In this document: piece after piece, positions 8,602-17,337 of the stretch
Layout of the letters: the number at the start of each line of letters is the position of its first letter
Position numbering within the stretch: the stretch's first letter is position 1
Source: a bacterium 1XD21-70
GTDB lineage: Bacteria > Bacillota > Clostridia > Lachnospirales > Lachnospiraceae
Reading direction: 5' to 3'
Assembly (NCBI GenBank): GCA_003669055.1
Contig: RAYB01000003.1
Span: 163,859 to 227,858, forward strand
DNA length: 64,000 nt
Position numbers and translations under genes: made by a program
Notes under the pieces: model-generated
Told to the model about the DNA's origin: nothing
Databases searched by the model: none
The model's input: only the letters and a program-made list of their open reading frames with translations

Positions 8602-9504
8602 ATGCCGAACCGTGTCCTCGTCCGTTCCGATAATGGCAACCACATCCTGATCTCTGCCTACAAGGCATATTATCCCGATTCTGCCAGCGGGGAGCGGGCT
8701 TTTTTTGAGCACAAGCATGCTGAGTTGGAAATCTCCTCCATCGTGAGCGGACGCGGCATTTACACCTGCGGGAAAACAGCCCACCCCTTTTGCCCAGGCG
8801 ATATCTTCCTCCACCGCGGCAATGACAACCACTATATCAGCCACATCTGTGCCGGGGAAGCCCTCTCACTGATTGCCCTTCGGTTTGACCCCCGCTTTAT
8901 CTGGTCGTCCGGCGGGCAATGGTTTGATTCCCGCTATTTAAAAATCTTCATGACCCCGGACCTGCTCAGCCGCAGCATTTCCCACGAAGAACCTGCCGCC
9001 AGGGTCATCCAGGCTCTGCTGGAAGAGATTTTCCAGGAATGCCAGGACCACCATCCCTCCTATGAACTTCTGGTCAAGGCGAAGCTGCTGACCATCCTGG
9101 CCAACGCGGCGAGGCATTTCCACGACCAGTTAGAGGGCTCCCCCGACTCGGTGGCCAATCTCGCGCGCCTCCCCCAGATCGAAAAATCCATGGACTACAT
9201 CCTCTCCCATCTCGGCGAGCCGCTGGCCCTGGATCTTTTGGCACGGGAAGCTGCCATGAGCCGCTCACAGTACTCCTCTCTGTTTAAATTGTTTAACGGT
9301 GTCTCTGTCTGGGATTATGTCACGCACCAGAGAATGAACCTTGCGCAATACCAGTTAGAATATTATGATTACCCGATCACCCGGATCAGTGAGAATTGCG
9401 GCTATAACAATATCGCCAATTTTAACCGCACCTTCAAAAAAACCACAGGGAAAACCCCCCGGGAATACCGCTGCTGGGCCAGGCAGGCCTCAAAGCAGCC
9501 ATGA
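8602..9504 (+). CDS. AraC-family regulator, divergent from the TRAP operon
   Basis: A 300-residue protein with an N-terminal cupin-like sensing domain (HKHAELEISSIVSGRG, FCPGDIFLHRGNDNHY at about 35-85). A C-terminal double helix-turn-helix spans about 195-295, ending in the family signature GYNNIANFNRTFKKTTGKTP. It is transcribed away from dctP and likely controls the TRAP genes in response to the imported acid. Its end is 10 bp from the end of the next, oppositely oriented AraC gene. Confidence 0.93.
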   Translation: MPNRVLVRSDNGNHILISAYKAYYPDSASGERAFFEHKHAELEISSIVSGRGIYTCGKTAHPFCPGDIFLHRGNDNHYISHICAGEALSLIALRFDPRFIWSSGGQWFDSRYLKIFMTPDLLSRSISHEEPAARVIQALLEEIFQECQDHHPSYELLVKAKLLTILANAARHFHDQLEGSPDSVANLARLPQIEKSMDYILSHLGEPLALDLLAREAAMSRSQYSSLFKLFNGVSVWDYVTHQRMNLAQYQLEYYDYPITRISENCGYNNIANFNRTFKKTTGKTPREYRCWARQASKQP

Positions 9505-9514
9505 CCCCCACAGG

Positions 9515-10318
9515 TCAGGTCAGCTGCATGGCATACTTGCGGTATTTCCCCGGGGTAATTCCGGTCTGCTTTTTAAATAAGGACTGGAAATGGGATTCCG
9601 AATCAAAGCCGCAGGCCGAAGCGACCGCTGCCAACGGGTCATTTCCCTCTGCCAAAAGTTCCTTGGCATATGCGATCCGCATTTTTGTGAGATGGGCGTG
9701 CGGGGTGCGCCCGGTGTTTTCCTTGAAAAGCCTAAGGACATGCAAGGCGGAATACCCCGTGAAATCCCCCAGATCCGACAAGGTTATATGCTCGCCAAGG
9801 TGTTCCTTCATATAAGAAAGGCAGCTTTTAACCGTCTCGCTATAGTCCTCCTTGGAATGCAGGAGATGGTAATAGCCCGAAACCATCTGCAATAGCAGCC
9901 CGTTCATCGCCGCTGCTGCCCCCGTCTCCCCACTTTTTGCATACTCTGCTATTTTCTGGAAAAGGAAGGCATGGCTTTCGTTCCCCATAAAAAAGGAAGG
10001 GATCGCCGCCAGCATCTCATTCTCATAAAAAACGCCGCTGTCCCCAAAATCAAAATAAATGCTGTCACAAGTATAACCCGGCTCGCTCGACACCCGGTCC
10101 CCTTCCCGCAAAAAGCGGATGTGGTACCGCTGCAAGGCGTGCCTTTCCCCATTGATTATTATGCTTCCTCCGTTTGTCAGGTAAATCCCTGTCTCATACC
10201 CCTTTACCACCCGCACAGACTTCGCCGCAGGATGCCCCTGGCCTGCACTGGCCGTAAACCGCCTCACCAGGTGTATGGCAGGAAGCATCCTCTCCTCCGG
10301 CAGATATCCTTTTTCCAT
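9515..10318 (-). CDS. AraC-family regulator beside the glucuronate operon
   Basis: A 267-residue AraC protein whose C-terminal tandem helix-turn-helix ends in CGFDSESHFQSLFKKQTGITP. The N-terminal half is a cupin-like ligand domain. The ATG at 10318 is chosen because AGGGGGAGGGG lies before it and the upstream extension shows no family resemblance. It is divergent from uxaC, so it is the natural candidate regulator of the uxa/uxu operon. Confidence 0.9.
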   Translation of the reverse strand: MEKGYLPEERMLPAIHLVRRFTASAGQGHPAAKSVRVVKGYETGIYLTNGGSIIINGERHALQRYHIRFLREGDRVSSEPGYTCDSIYFDFGDSGVFYENEMLAAIPSFFMGNESHAFLFQKIAEYAKSGETGAAAAMNGLLLQMVSGYYHLLHSKEDYSETVKSCLSYMKEHLGEHITLSDLGDFTGYSALHVLRLFKENTGRTPHAHLTKMRIAYAKELLAEGNDPLAAVASACGFDSESHFQSLFKKQTGITPGKYRKYAMQLT

Positions 10319-10429
10319 CCTATCCCCTCCCCCTTCCTGCGGCCTGCACCGAAATGTAAAGATCCCGCATTTTATTGCTGCTTTTCCAAATTGAATTTCT
10401 CTTGCCATCTGTCTATACTATACCATGTC

Positions 10430-10513
10430 CACTAACCTCATGCTGCGCCTTTGGCTTGCATTCGCTAAGGGGACAGGTATGGCTCTCACTAAGCTCGGAA
10501 ATACCTCGCTAAG
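10430..10513. promoter_or_regulatory. Direct CRCTAAG repeats, possible AraC binding sites
   Basis: CACTAAC at 10430, CGCTAAG at 10463, CACTAAG at 10487 and CGCTAAG at 10507 lie in the same direction between the AraC gene and uxaC. The 20-24 bp spacings of the last three fit direct-repeat half-sites of AraC proteins. No clear -35/-10 pair for uxaC was found nearby. Confidence 0.4.
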
Positions 10514-10589
10514 TGTTCACATTATACCATATCGGAACCAAAAACTATATTTCCTGATATTAATATTTCATACTAATAGGAGGTTTTCC

Positions 10590-11981
10590 ATGCAGCAGAA
10601 CTATTTACTGTCCTCTGCGCTGGCCGAGCGGCTGTACTATGAATTTGCCAGGCCGCTCCCGTTAATCGATTACCACAACCACCTGCCCGTACAGGAACTC
10701 GCCGGGGACAAAAGCTATGGCAATATCGCCGAACTGTGGCTGCTTTCTGACCCTTATAAACACAGGGCTATGCGGATCTGCGGGGTTCCCGAGCACTACA
10801 TCACCGGACAGGCCAGCGCAAAAGAAAAGTTTTTTGCCTGGTGCCGCATTTTCCCGCAGCTTCCCGGCAATCCGCTGTTCGACTGGTCACGCATGGAACT
10901 GGAGTGGATTTTCCAGGTCACCATACCCATATGCGAAGAAAATGCCGAACGCATCTGGCAGGCAGCCAACGAAAAACTCTGCCTCCCTTCCTTTTCTGCC
11001 CAGGGGCTGCTAAAGCAATTCCGGGTCGAATATGCCGCCCCCTGCACCGCAGCCTGCGACGACTTAAGCCCTTACGCCAACCTCCCTGGGGCTGCGCCCT
11101 CCCTCCGCGGGGATGACCTGGCCGCGCCGACCCTCCCCCTGATACAAAAGCTGGAAATGCTGACAGGCCAAAGCGTCCGGTCTTTTGATGGCTATATCCT
11201 GGCTATCCGGAAGCGGTTGTCGGTATTCCACGGCATGAGGTGCCGTTTTTCCGACCATGCCCTCGACAACGGCTTTACCTATCAGCCAGAGGACGGCAGG
11301 CAGGATGGCTATTTTTCACGGATCCTTTCCGGCGGCAGCTTAGACCAGGCCGGGCAGTCCGCTTTGCGTTCTGCCATCCTGCGTGCCGTTGCCAAAGAAT
11401 ATGCCCGGCTGGGCTGGACAATGCAGCTGCACATAGGGGCAGAGCGCCACACCAGCACCCGCTTAAGGAACCTGGCCGGCGCTGCCGGAGGTTATGCCGC
11501 AATCGGGCACCCGGCAGATATCGGGGCTGTCGTCCGTATGCTGGATGATATGGAGCAGTCCGGGGGGCTGCCCCGCACGCTTCTTTTCACGCTCAACCCG
11601 GCCGACCATGAAGCGATGGCCGCATTAAGCGGCTCGTACAGTGAAGACGGCGTCCCCGCCAAAGTATCGCTAGGGTCTGCCTGGTGGTGGTGCGACCATC
11701 AGCAAGGTATGCGTGAGGTTTTCCAGGCGCTTGCAAACTACAGCGTACTCTCCACCTTCACAGGCATGGCCACGGATTCGAGGAATATCCTTTCTATGCT
11801 GCGGCATGATTACTACCGCCGTGTGCTCTGCAGTTGGTTAGGGGAAAAGGTAAGTTCCGGGGAATTTCCGGATGATTATAGGCTTCTTGGCAGTATTGTA
11901 AGAAAGCTGTCTTATGAAAATATAGCAAACATTTTGAAAGGAGGATCATCATGGGCAACCAATCATTCCAAGGGCAGGTAG
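10590..11981 (+). CDS. uxaC: Glucuronate isomerase
   Basis: A 463-residue cytoplasmic enzyme that interconverts D-glucuronate and D-fructuronate (and galacturonate/tagaturonate), the first step of hexuronate breakdown. It has the amidohydrolase-like metal motif PLIDYHNHLPVQELA near residue 30, the long FFAWCRIFPQLPGNPL segment and the late SLGSAWWWCDHQQGMREV block typical of UxaC. Length matches the family (about 465). ATG 10590 follows TAGGAGG; a longer in-frame opening lacks support. The 3' end overlaps uxuB by 31 bp, so the two are co-translated. Confidence 0.95.
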   Translation: MQQNYLLSSALAERLYYEFARPLPLIDYHNHLPVQELAGDKSYGNIAELWLLSDPYKHRAMRICGVPEHYITGQASAKEKFFAWCRIFPQLPGNPLFDWSRMELEWIFQVTIPICEENAERIWQAANEKLCLPSFSAQGLLKQFRVEYAAPCTAACDDLSPYANLPGAAPSLRGDDLAAPTLPLIQKLEMLTGQSVRSFDGYILAIRKRLSVFHGMRCRFSDHALDNGFTYQPEDGRQDGYFSRILSGGSLDQAGQSALRSAILRAVAKEYARLGWTMQLHIGAERHTSTRLRNLAGAAGGYAAIGHPADIGAVVRMLDDMEQSGGLPRTLLFTLNPADHEAMAALSGSYSEDGVPAKVSLGSAWWWCDHQQGMREVFQALANYSVLSTFTGMATDSRNILSMLRHDYYRRVLCSWLGEKVSSGEFPDDYRLLGSIVRKLSYENIANILKGGSSWATNHSKGR

Positions 11982-12802
11982 CAGTCGTAACCGGGGCAGG
12001 AGGGCGCCTTTGCTCTGTCATTGCAAGGGATCTTGCCAAAAAAGGGTGCAGGGTGGTTCTGTTAGACCGTTCCAGCCAGGCATTAGAGCCAGTCTCTGCA
12101 GGCATCCAAGAAGACGGCGGCACCTGCCTGTGCCTGGCCTGCGACGTCACCGACGAACCGGCCATGCAATCCGTTGCCGACCAGGTGCAAAAAACCTTTG
12201 GCCCTTGCCGCTTTCTCATCAACGGCGCAGGCGGCAACAACAACAAGGCAATCACCTCCATCACCCAGTTCCATCAGGAAGAACTGAGCGGGCATAAGCC
12301 GGAAGGCATGACCGGGTTATTCGACCTGGATATCAATGTCATAGAAAGCGTGATCAAGACCAACACCATCGGCACCTTCGTCCCCTCCAGGATATTCGGG
12401 AAACAGATGGCAGCCGCAGGCGGCGGAAGCATCCTGAACTTCGCTTCCATGAACAGCTACCGCCCCCTCACCAAGGTTTTAGCCTATGCCATGAGCAAGG
12501 CCGCTGTCGTCAACATGACCCAGTGGCTGGCAACCTACCTCGCCCCCGCAAAAATCCGTGTCAACGCAATCGCCCCCGGTTTCTTTATCAACGAGCGGAG
12601 CCGGATGATACTGGGCACCCCCGAGGAAGGGCTGACGGCACGCGGGACCAACGTCATGAACCACACACCGGCCGGGCGCTTCGGCAATCCTGAAGACCTC
12701 CTCGGCTGCGTGGCCTGGCTGCTCGATGACCAAGCTGCCTCCTACGTGACAGGGATCACAGTCCCTGTAGACGGAGGCTTCCTCGCCCACAGCGGGATCT
12801 GA
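11951..12802 (+). CDS. uxuB: D-mannonate oxidoreductase, SDR type (fructuronate reductase)
   Basis: A 283-residue short-chain dehydrogenase that would reduce D-fructuronate to D-mannonate with NADH. It has the nucleotide-binding Gly-rich turn VTGAGGRLCSVIA, NGAGG, the catalytic serine in NFASM and YAMSK (YxxxK). This SDR type replaces the longer polyol-dehydrogenase UxuB in many Bacillota. AAAGGAGG precedes the ATG inside uxaC. Its place between isomerase and dehydratase genes supports the assignment. Confidence 0.9.
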   Translation: MGNQSFQGQVAVVTGAGGRLCSVIARDLAKKGCRVVLLDRSSQALEPVSAGIQEDGGTCLCLACDVTDEPAMQSVADQVQKTFGPCRFLINGAGGNNNKAITSITQFHQEELSGHKPEGMTGLFDLDINVIESVIKTNTIGTFVPSRIFGKQMAAAGGGSILNFASMNSYRPLTKVLAYAMSKAAVVNMTQWLATYLAPAKIRVNAIAPGFFINERSRMILGTPEEGLTARGTNVMNHTPAGRFGNPEDLLGCVAWLLDDQAASYVTGITVPVDGGFLAHSGI

Positions 12803-12815
12803 TACGGAGGCTGAT

Positions 12816-13757
12816 ATGATACTTACCGACTATTTGAGAAGCACCCCGGACCTGACGTGGGAATACGCCAAGCAATGCGGTATCAGCCATGCCACCATCC
12901 GCCTCCCGGAGGATCCGTCCTTTACCATCACCAACAGAAGCTGCTGGCGCTCTGTCTGCGGCCGTTATTGGGGACACGGGCTAAAACCGGCCATCATAGA
13001 ACCGCTGCCAAACGAACTGCATGACCATATCAAGGCCGGAGACTCCCTGCGTGATGAATGTATCGGAAAATTCCTCCGCATGATTGAACTGATGGATGAA
13101 TTCGACATCCGCATCCTCTGCTTTAATTTCATGGCACACGTCGGATGGACGAGGATCGCCGATTCCCTAAAGGAAAGGGGCGGTGCCCGCGTCACCGGCT
13201 TCTGCCTGGAAGACTATGTCCCGTCCGGGTTCAGCATCACAGAGGGGCAGCTTTGGGAAAATTATGCCTATTTCCTGAAAGCAGTGGTTCCACATGCCGA
13301 AAAACACAATGTGTACCTGGCGCTGCACCCCGATGACCCGCCGCTTGCGCGCCTCGGGGATGTATCCAGGATCATGACATCCTATGAAAACATCCGCCAT
13401 GCCATCTATGATATCATGCCCAGCCCAAACCTTGGCATTACCATGTGCCAGGCCACCTTCCATATGATGGGCGAGGATCTGTTTGACATCATCCCCAAGC
13501 TGGCAGAAAAAATATTTTTTATCCATTTCAGGAATGTGTCCGGCACAAAAGAAAACTTCCGCGAAACCTTCCATGACAACGGCGTACTTCCGATGGTAGA
13601 GCTTATCCGCCTGTATAAACGCAGCAAAATCGAATGCCCCATCCGCGTGGACCATGTCCCGACCATGGCTGGCGAAGAAGTCAAAAATGCCGGCTATGAT
13701 ACCATCGGCCGCCTATACGCCATCGGCTACTTAAAAGGGCTGCTAGAGGGCTGCTAG
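12816..13757 (+). CDS. uxuA: Mannonate dehydratase
   Basis: A 313-residue TIM-barrel enzyme that dehydrates D-mannonate to 2-keto-3-deoxygluconate. UxuA features are visible: YWGHGLKP, LCFNFMAHVGWTR, HPDDPP, GITMCQATF and FIHFRNVSG, ending in the RVDHVPTMAGE metal-site block. It is somewhat shorter than the roughly 350-390 residues of many UxuA proteins but matches short Bacillota forms. It starts 13 bp after uxuB and completes the operon. Genes for the next steps (kdgK, kdgA) are not in the window. Confidence 0.94.
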   Translation: MILTDYLRSTPDLTWEYAKQCGISHATIRLPEDPSFTITNRSCWRSVCGRYWGHGLKPAIIEPLPNELHDHIKAGDSLRDECIGKFLRMIELMDEFDIRILCFNFMAHVGWTRIADSLKERGGARVTGFCLEDYVPSGFSITEGQLWENYAYFLKAVVPHAEKHNVYLALHPDDPPLARLGDVSRIMTSYENIRHAIYDIMPSPNLGITMCQATFHMMGEDLFDIIPKLAEKIFFIHFRNVSGTKENFRETFHDNGVLPMVELIRLYKRSKIECPIRVDHVPTMAGEEVKNAGYDTIGRLYAIGYLKGLLEGC

Positions 13758-13797
13758 AAGCCTTGCCCCGCCGCCTATAACGGCGGGGCAAGGCTTC
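13757..13797. terminator. Bidirectional hairpin between uxuA and the FAH gene
   Basis: A perfect 17-bp stem (13757-13773 with 13781-13797) around a 7-nt loop fills the gap between two convergent genes. It has no long T-run but its strength and position suit ending transcription from both sides. Confidence 0.8.
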
Positions 13798-13801
13798 GTG
13801 T

Positions 13802-14695
13802 TCACCTCACCACATTCGTGATCCGCCCAATCCCTTCCACCTCACAAACCACCTCGTCCCCGCTCCTCAAAAAGCGCGGCGGGTCAAATCCCATGCCGAC
13901 CCCCGACGGCGTACCGGTAGAGATGATCGTCCCCGCCTTCAAGGTCATCCCCCCTGACAGTTCACTGACAATATGGTCAATGCCGAAAATCAGCTTACCG
14001 GTATTGCTGTCCTGCCGGAGTTCCCCATTCACATAAGAACGGATCCCCAGGCAAGGCGGGTATGCCACCGAATCCGCAGTCAGCACACACGGCCCCATAG
14101 GCGAAAAGCCCTCCAGGCTCTTCCCAAAATACCACTGGTTATGCCGGTTCTGCACATTCCGCGCACTGACGTCGTTCAAGACGGTATATCCAAATATGTA
14201 TTCCCTCACCCGCTCCGGCGGCACATCCCGCGCATCCTTCCCGATAATAAAAGCCAACTCCGCCTCATAATCCAGGCTGTCCACCAGCCCTTCATGCGCC
14301 GGGATCTCATCCCCGTCCGCCGAGGCCACGTTCACCCTCTTAGAAAAATATACCGCATAAGGACGTTTGCCGTCAAATTCCCTCTTCCGGAAACGGGCCG
14401 ATTCTTCCGCATGCTCCATATAGTTAATCCCCAGGCAGATAATATCCTGCTCCGGCTCCGGCACCGGCGCCAGGAGCCGGACCTCCGCAAGCCTCGCCGC
14501 CCCCCGGTAGGTATAAGGCTCCTGCCGCGAAGCATACTCCAAAAGCTGCTTTTCCGATTCGCTCATCTGCTTCACCGCCTCCAGCATCGTCCCATACTCC
14601 GGCCCGACAGACGAGATAGGGAATACCCACCCCCCATCCGCACTAACCACCCCCACCCGGACCTTATGCTCCACCTGATACGTAACTAATTTCAT
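13802..14695 (-). CDS. Fumarylacetoacetate hydrolase-family protein
   Basis: A 297-residue FAH-superfamily enzyme, which hydrolyses or isomerises C-C bonds next to carbonyls in 2,4-diketo acids. The metal-binding pattern is present (DYEAELAFIIGKDARD and the upstream INYMEHAEE), as is the conserved ISTGTPSGVGMGF near the C-terminus. ATG 14695 follows GGGAGG; the longer opening starts inside a G-rich leader. Being beside uronate genes, a role in diketo-deoxy sugar acid cleavage is plausible, but substrate cannot be read from sequence. Confidence 0.9.
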   Translation of the reverse strand: MKLVTYQVEHKVRVGVVSADGGWVFPISSVGPEYGTMLEAVKQMSESEKQLLEYASRQEPYTYRGAARLAEVRLLAPVPEPEQDIICLGINYMEHAEESARFRKREFDGKRPYAVYFSKRVNVASADGDEIPAHEGLVDSLDYEAELAFIIGKDARDVPPERVREYIFGYTVLNDVSARNVQNRHNQWYFGKSLEGFSPMGPCVLTADSVAYPPCLGIRSYVNGELRQDSNTGKLIFGIDHIVSELSGGMTLKAGTIISTGTPSGVGMGFDPPRFLRSGDEVVCEVEGIGRITNVVR

Positions 14696-14753
14696 AATTC
14701 CCTCCCATCTGCAAACACCCGCAGGCAGACCCCCGCCCACGCCTTATCCCACA

Positions 14754-14782
14754 ATTATACCCCACCATCCCCCGAAAGGCAA
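14754..14782 (-). promoter_or_regulatory. Promoter of the FAH-family gene
   Basis: On the minus strand TTGCCT (14782-14777) is 17 bp from a perfect TATAAT (14759-14754), 58 bp before the ATG. The spacer is itself G-rich. Confidence 0.7.
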
Positions 14783-14805
14783 CCCAATTTCCCTCCCCCA
14801 ACAAT

Positions 14806-14828
14806 CCCCATCACCCCGCCCCACCCCC
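14806..14828 (-). other. Compact G-quadruplex motif upstream of the FAH promoter
   Basis: The minus strand has four consecutive G-runs of 5, 4, 4 and 4 separated by loops of only 1, 1 and 4 bases (plus-strand C-runs at 14824-14828, 14819-14822, 14814-14817, 14806-14809). It sits 24 bp upstream of the -35. The wider 14760-14880 stretch has almost no G on the plus strand. Confidence 0.6.
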
Positions 14829-14880
14829 TACACCACCTCTATCCCCCTCCACACACAACCACCACATAAACAACCAGCCA

Positions 14881-15133
14881 AAGAGAAAGGGACCGGGCAG
14901 CGGCGCCAAACGGCGCAGGGTCTGCCCAGCACGCATTTGCAGGGGCTTTAGGAATTCTTAAATCTCCTGGTTTTGCGTTGAAACGAAAATGCATACTGTC
15001 TGAGCGCAGCGAGTTTATGCATTTTCGTTTCGCATTTAGCAAAAACAAGAGATTTTAGAAATCCTTAAGCCCCGAAACCGCGTGCCAGGCAGACCCTGCG
15101 CCGTTTGGCGCCGCTGCCCGGTCCCTTTCTCTT
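14881..15133. repeat. 253-bp long inverted-repeat element
   Basis: The outer arms are identical over 46 bp (14881-14926 against 15088-15133). The symmetry continues imperfectly inward through a T-rich section to a second perfect 16-bp stem (14980-14995 with 15016-15031) around a 20-nt loop containing GAGCGCAGCGAG. No credible gene lies inside. It starts 12 bp past the stop of the M20 gene and may end that operon's transcript, or be a MITE/REP-like element. This and the G-rich tract account for the 450-bp gap between genes. Confidence 0.85.
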
Positions 15134-15145
15134 TAGCGCACCCCC

Positions 15146-16399
15146 CTACAGGCGCTCCATCTCCCCCAATGTCTTAAGCGTACCCAGAAGCACATCTGCA
15201 CTGTCCCCTAAGTCTTCCTTTGTCGTATATTCCTCCGGGCAATGGCTCAGCCCCCCATGCGAACTTCTCACAAAAACCATCCCGACCGGCAGGATGCGTT
15301 CCATGTTCACCGCATCATGGCAAGGGAAGCTGACCATCTCATTGTGCCGGATCCCAAGATCCTGCGCAACATGTTCCATCACCTGCATAATGGTTTTGCT
15401 GCAGTGGGCCGGCGCCAAGTCACAGGTAGAATGCACCGACCAGGTAAGCCCCCTCCTCTGGCATTCCTTTTCTGCAAAGCCTAAGATGTCCTCATATAAC
15501 CGGTTCCATATCTTGTCATCCGCCTCCCGGTAATCCACCGGCAGCACTGAGCAGTTGGCAATGATATTATGCTCCCCTGGCTTAGACTCGATATAACCCA
15601 CCGTACTGCGGGTATCATTGCCTGTGGCAAAGGCAAGCCGCTCCACCTCAACCGCAATGGCAGCGGCGGCCTGCAATGTGTCATGCCGGTCTTTCATGGC
15701 CATCCCCCCCGCATGGCAGGACACCCCGTGCAATTCAATGTAAAACTGCTTGATCCCGGCGATATCCGAGACGATGGAGATGGGGATCCCCTCACCCAGA
15801 AGATATTTCCCCTGCTCAATATGTACCTCGATAAAGCAAAAGTAATCCTCCGGCCTGATCCTGCTGTCCGCAATCCTGTCCGGATCCGTGCCCATGCCAA
15901 ACTCTTCCATGGCCTTGCGCAGGGGTTCCCCTGTCACGCGGTGGCAGCAGGTATCGGCATAATCCTCCGGCAGCACCCCGCACATAGCCTTGCTCCCGAA
16001 TGTCCCGCCCAGAAACTGGCTTGCCTCCTCATTGATAAATGCCACAATCTCGATGGGCCTCTTGGGCCTGTACCCTGTCTCCTTCATGACGGTAACCGCC
16101 TCAAGCGCTGTCATAATGCCCGTCAGCCCGTCAAAATAACCGCCGTTTGGCACCGTATCAAAATGTGACCCGCATAAGATGGCCGGCAGTTCTTCCCTGC
16201 CCCCATAGCGGCCAAAAATATTCCCCACCGTATCCATCCGGACCTCCAGCCCGATTTCCTCCATCCAGCCCATCAGCTTCTCACAGGCCTCCTTATACTC
16301 CGGCGTCCACGCAAAACGGCTGACCCCGCCTTCCCTTACCGCCCCGACAGCCCCCACCTCATGCTGTCTCTCCCATAGCCTTTCTCGATTTACCCTCAT
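15146..16399 (-). CDS. M20-family amidohydrolase (N-carbamoyl-amino-acid hydrolase / allantoate deiminase-like)
   Basis: A 417-residue zinc hydrolase of the AllC/HyuC group, which removes carbamoyl groups from ring-opened ureides. Metal and substrate motifs are clear: GSHFDTVPNGGYFDG, FINEEASQFLGGTFGSKA, HIEQG, SCHAGGMAMKDRHD and FPCHDAVNM near the C-terminus. It is last in a five-gene run with a BMP-type ABC transporter (17-bp gap to the permease). With the cyclic amidohydrolase gene across the LacI gene, it suggests a two-step ring-opening pathway. Allantoate or N-carbamoyl-amino-acid specificity is not decidable. Confidence 0.9.
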   Translation of the reverse strand: MRVNRERLWERQHEVGAVGAVREGGVSRFAWTPEYKEACEKLMGWMEEIGLEVRMDTVGNIFGRYGGREELPAILCGSHFDTVPNGGYFDGLTGIMTALEAVTVMKETGYRPKRPIEIVAFINEEASQFLGGTFGSKAMCGVLPEDYADTCCHRVTGEPLRKAMEEFGMGTDPDRIADSRIRPEDYFCFIEVHIEQGKYLLGEGIPISIVSDIAGIKQFYIELHGVSCHAGGMAMKDRHDTLQAAAAIAVEVERLAFATGNDTRSTVGYIESKPGEHNIIANCSVLPVDYREADDKIWNRLYEDILGFAEKECQRRGLTWSVHSTCDLAPAHCSKTIMQVMEHVAQDLGIRHNEMVSFPCHDAVNMERILPVGMVFVRSSHGGLSHCPEEYTTKEDLGDSADVLLGTLKTLGEMERL

Positions 16400-16416
16400 T
16401 ACCTGCCTCCTCCAAG

Positions 16417-17334
16417 CTACCTTATTTCAATCATTTTCCGTTTTTTCAGCCGAAAAGCATTCAGCATCGGATCTGCAACCACAAACACCACCACAAAAAT
16501 GTAAGGAACCATCAAAATCAGGTCCGATGGCAGCTGCAGAAGCTGCAGCTGGTTCGATAAGGCATTGGAAAACCCGAACAACAGAGAAATAAACAACACC
16601 TTCTTTGGCTCCGCCTTCGCATAGGTCACCGCAGCCAGGGCGATAAACCCCTTCCCGGCTGTCATTTTCTCGGAAAACAACGTCATCAGCCCCAGCGACA
16701 GGTGAGCCCCCGCCACGGCACACATCACACCTGTAACCGCAGAACAAGCCATCCTTGTCCTTTTCACATGGTACCCGACGGTCTCTGCTGCCTGGGGGTT
16801 CTCCCCGCAGGCACGGATCATCATCCCCGGTTTCGTCTTATACAATACCAGGTATGTGACCCCGACAAAAACCCAGGAAAAATAGGTGATAATTGTCTGG
16901 TTTTTAAATATCCCCCCAATTAGGGGAAGCATGTGCAGCAACGGTACGGTGATCTTCTTTAAAGATACAATCAGTTCCGACACGAAAGAGCCTGTCGTGC
17001 CGTAGACCACCGGAAGCAGGAATGTCGTCAGGCCCCAGCCGATCAAGTTGAAGGCAATCCCGACCACTGTGTTGTCGCCTTTTAAGTAAACGCAGATCAG
17101 CCCGTATAGCAGCCCGACCGCCAGCCCGGCGATGGCTGCATACCATACGCCGACCCCCACATTCCCATAGAAAAAACTCCCGTAAACCGCCATAAATGCA
17201 CCCATGATCATCATTGCATCCAGCGCAATATTGGGCAGCCCCGCCTTATCCGAATAGATCCCCCCGGTGGCGGCCAAAAGAATCGGTGTCGTCACACGCG
17301 CCGTTACCATAAATATCGAATAGATAGCCCCCAC
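16417..17334 (-). CDS. ABC transporter permease, nucleoside/BMP type (second)
   Basis: A 305-residue membrane protein of the family represented by NupQ/YufQ. It has about eight hydrophobic segments and the conserved ATGGIYSDKAGLPNIALDAMM opening and RACGENPQAAETVGY cytoplasmic loop. The start is a GTG with GGGAGG 8 bp before it, 3 bp after the previous gene's stop. It forms a heterodimeric channel with the upstream permease. Confidence 0.92.
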   Translation of the reverse strand: MGAIYSIFMVTARVTTPILLAATGGIYSDKAGLPNIALDAMMIMGAFMAVYGSFFYGNVGVGVWYAAIAGLAVGLLYGLICVYLKGDNTVVGIAFNLIGWGLTTFLLPVVYGTTGSFVSELIVSLKKITVPLLHMLPLIGGIFKNQTIITYFSWVFVGVTYLVLYKTKPGMMIRACGENPQAAETVGYHVKRTRMACSAVTGVMCAVAGAHLSLGLMTLFSEKMTAGKGFIALAAVTYAKAEPKKVLFISLLFGFSNALSNQLQLLQLPSDLILMVPYIFVVVFVVADPMLNAFRLKKRKMIEIR

Positions 17335-17337
17335 CCC

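Noticed and set aside
14839..15048. Short minus-strand frame in the long inverted repeat
   Set aside because: It covers half of the palindrome and shows no coding signals; the symmetry explains the sequence.
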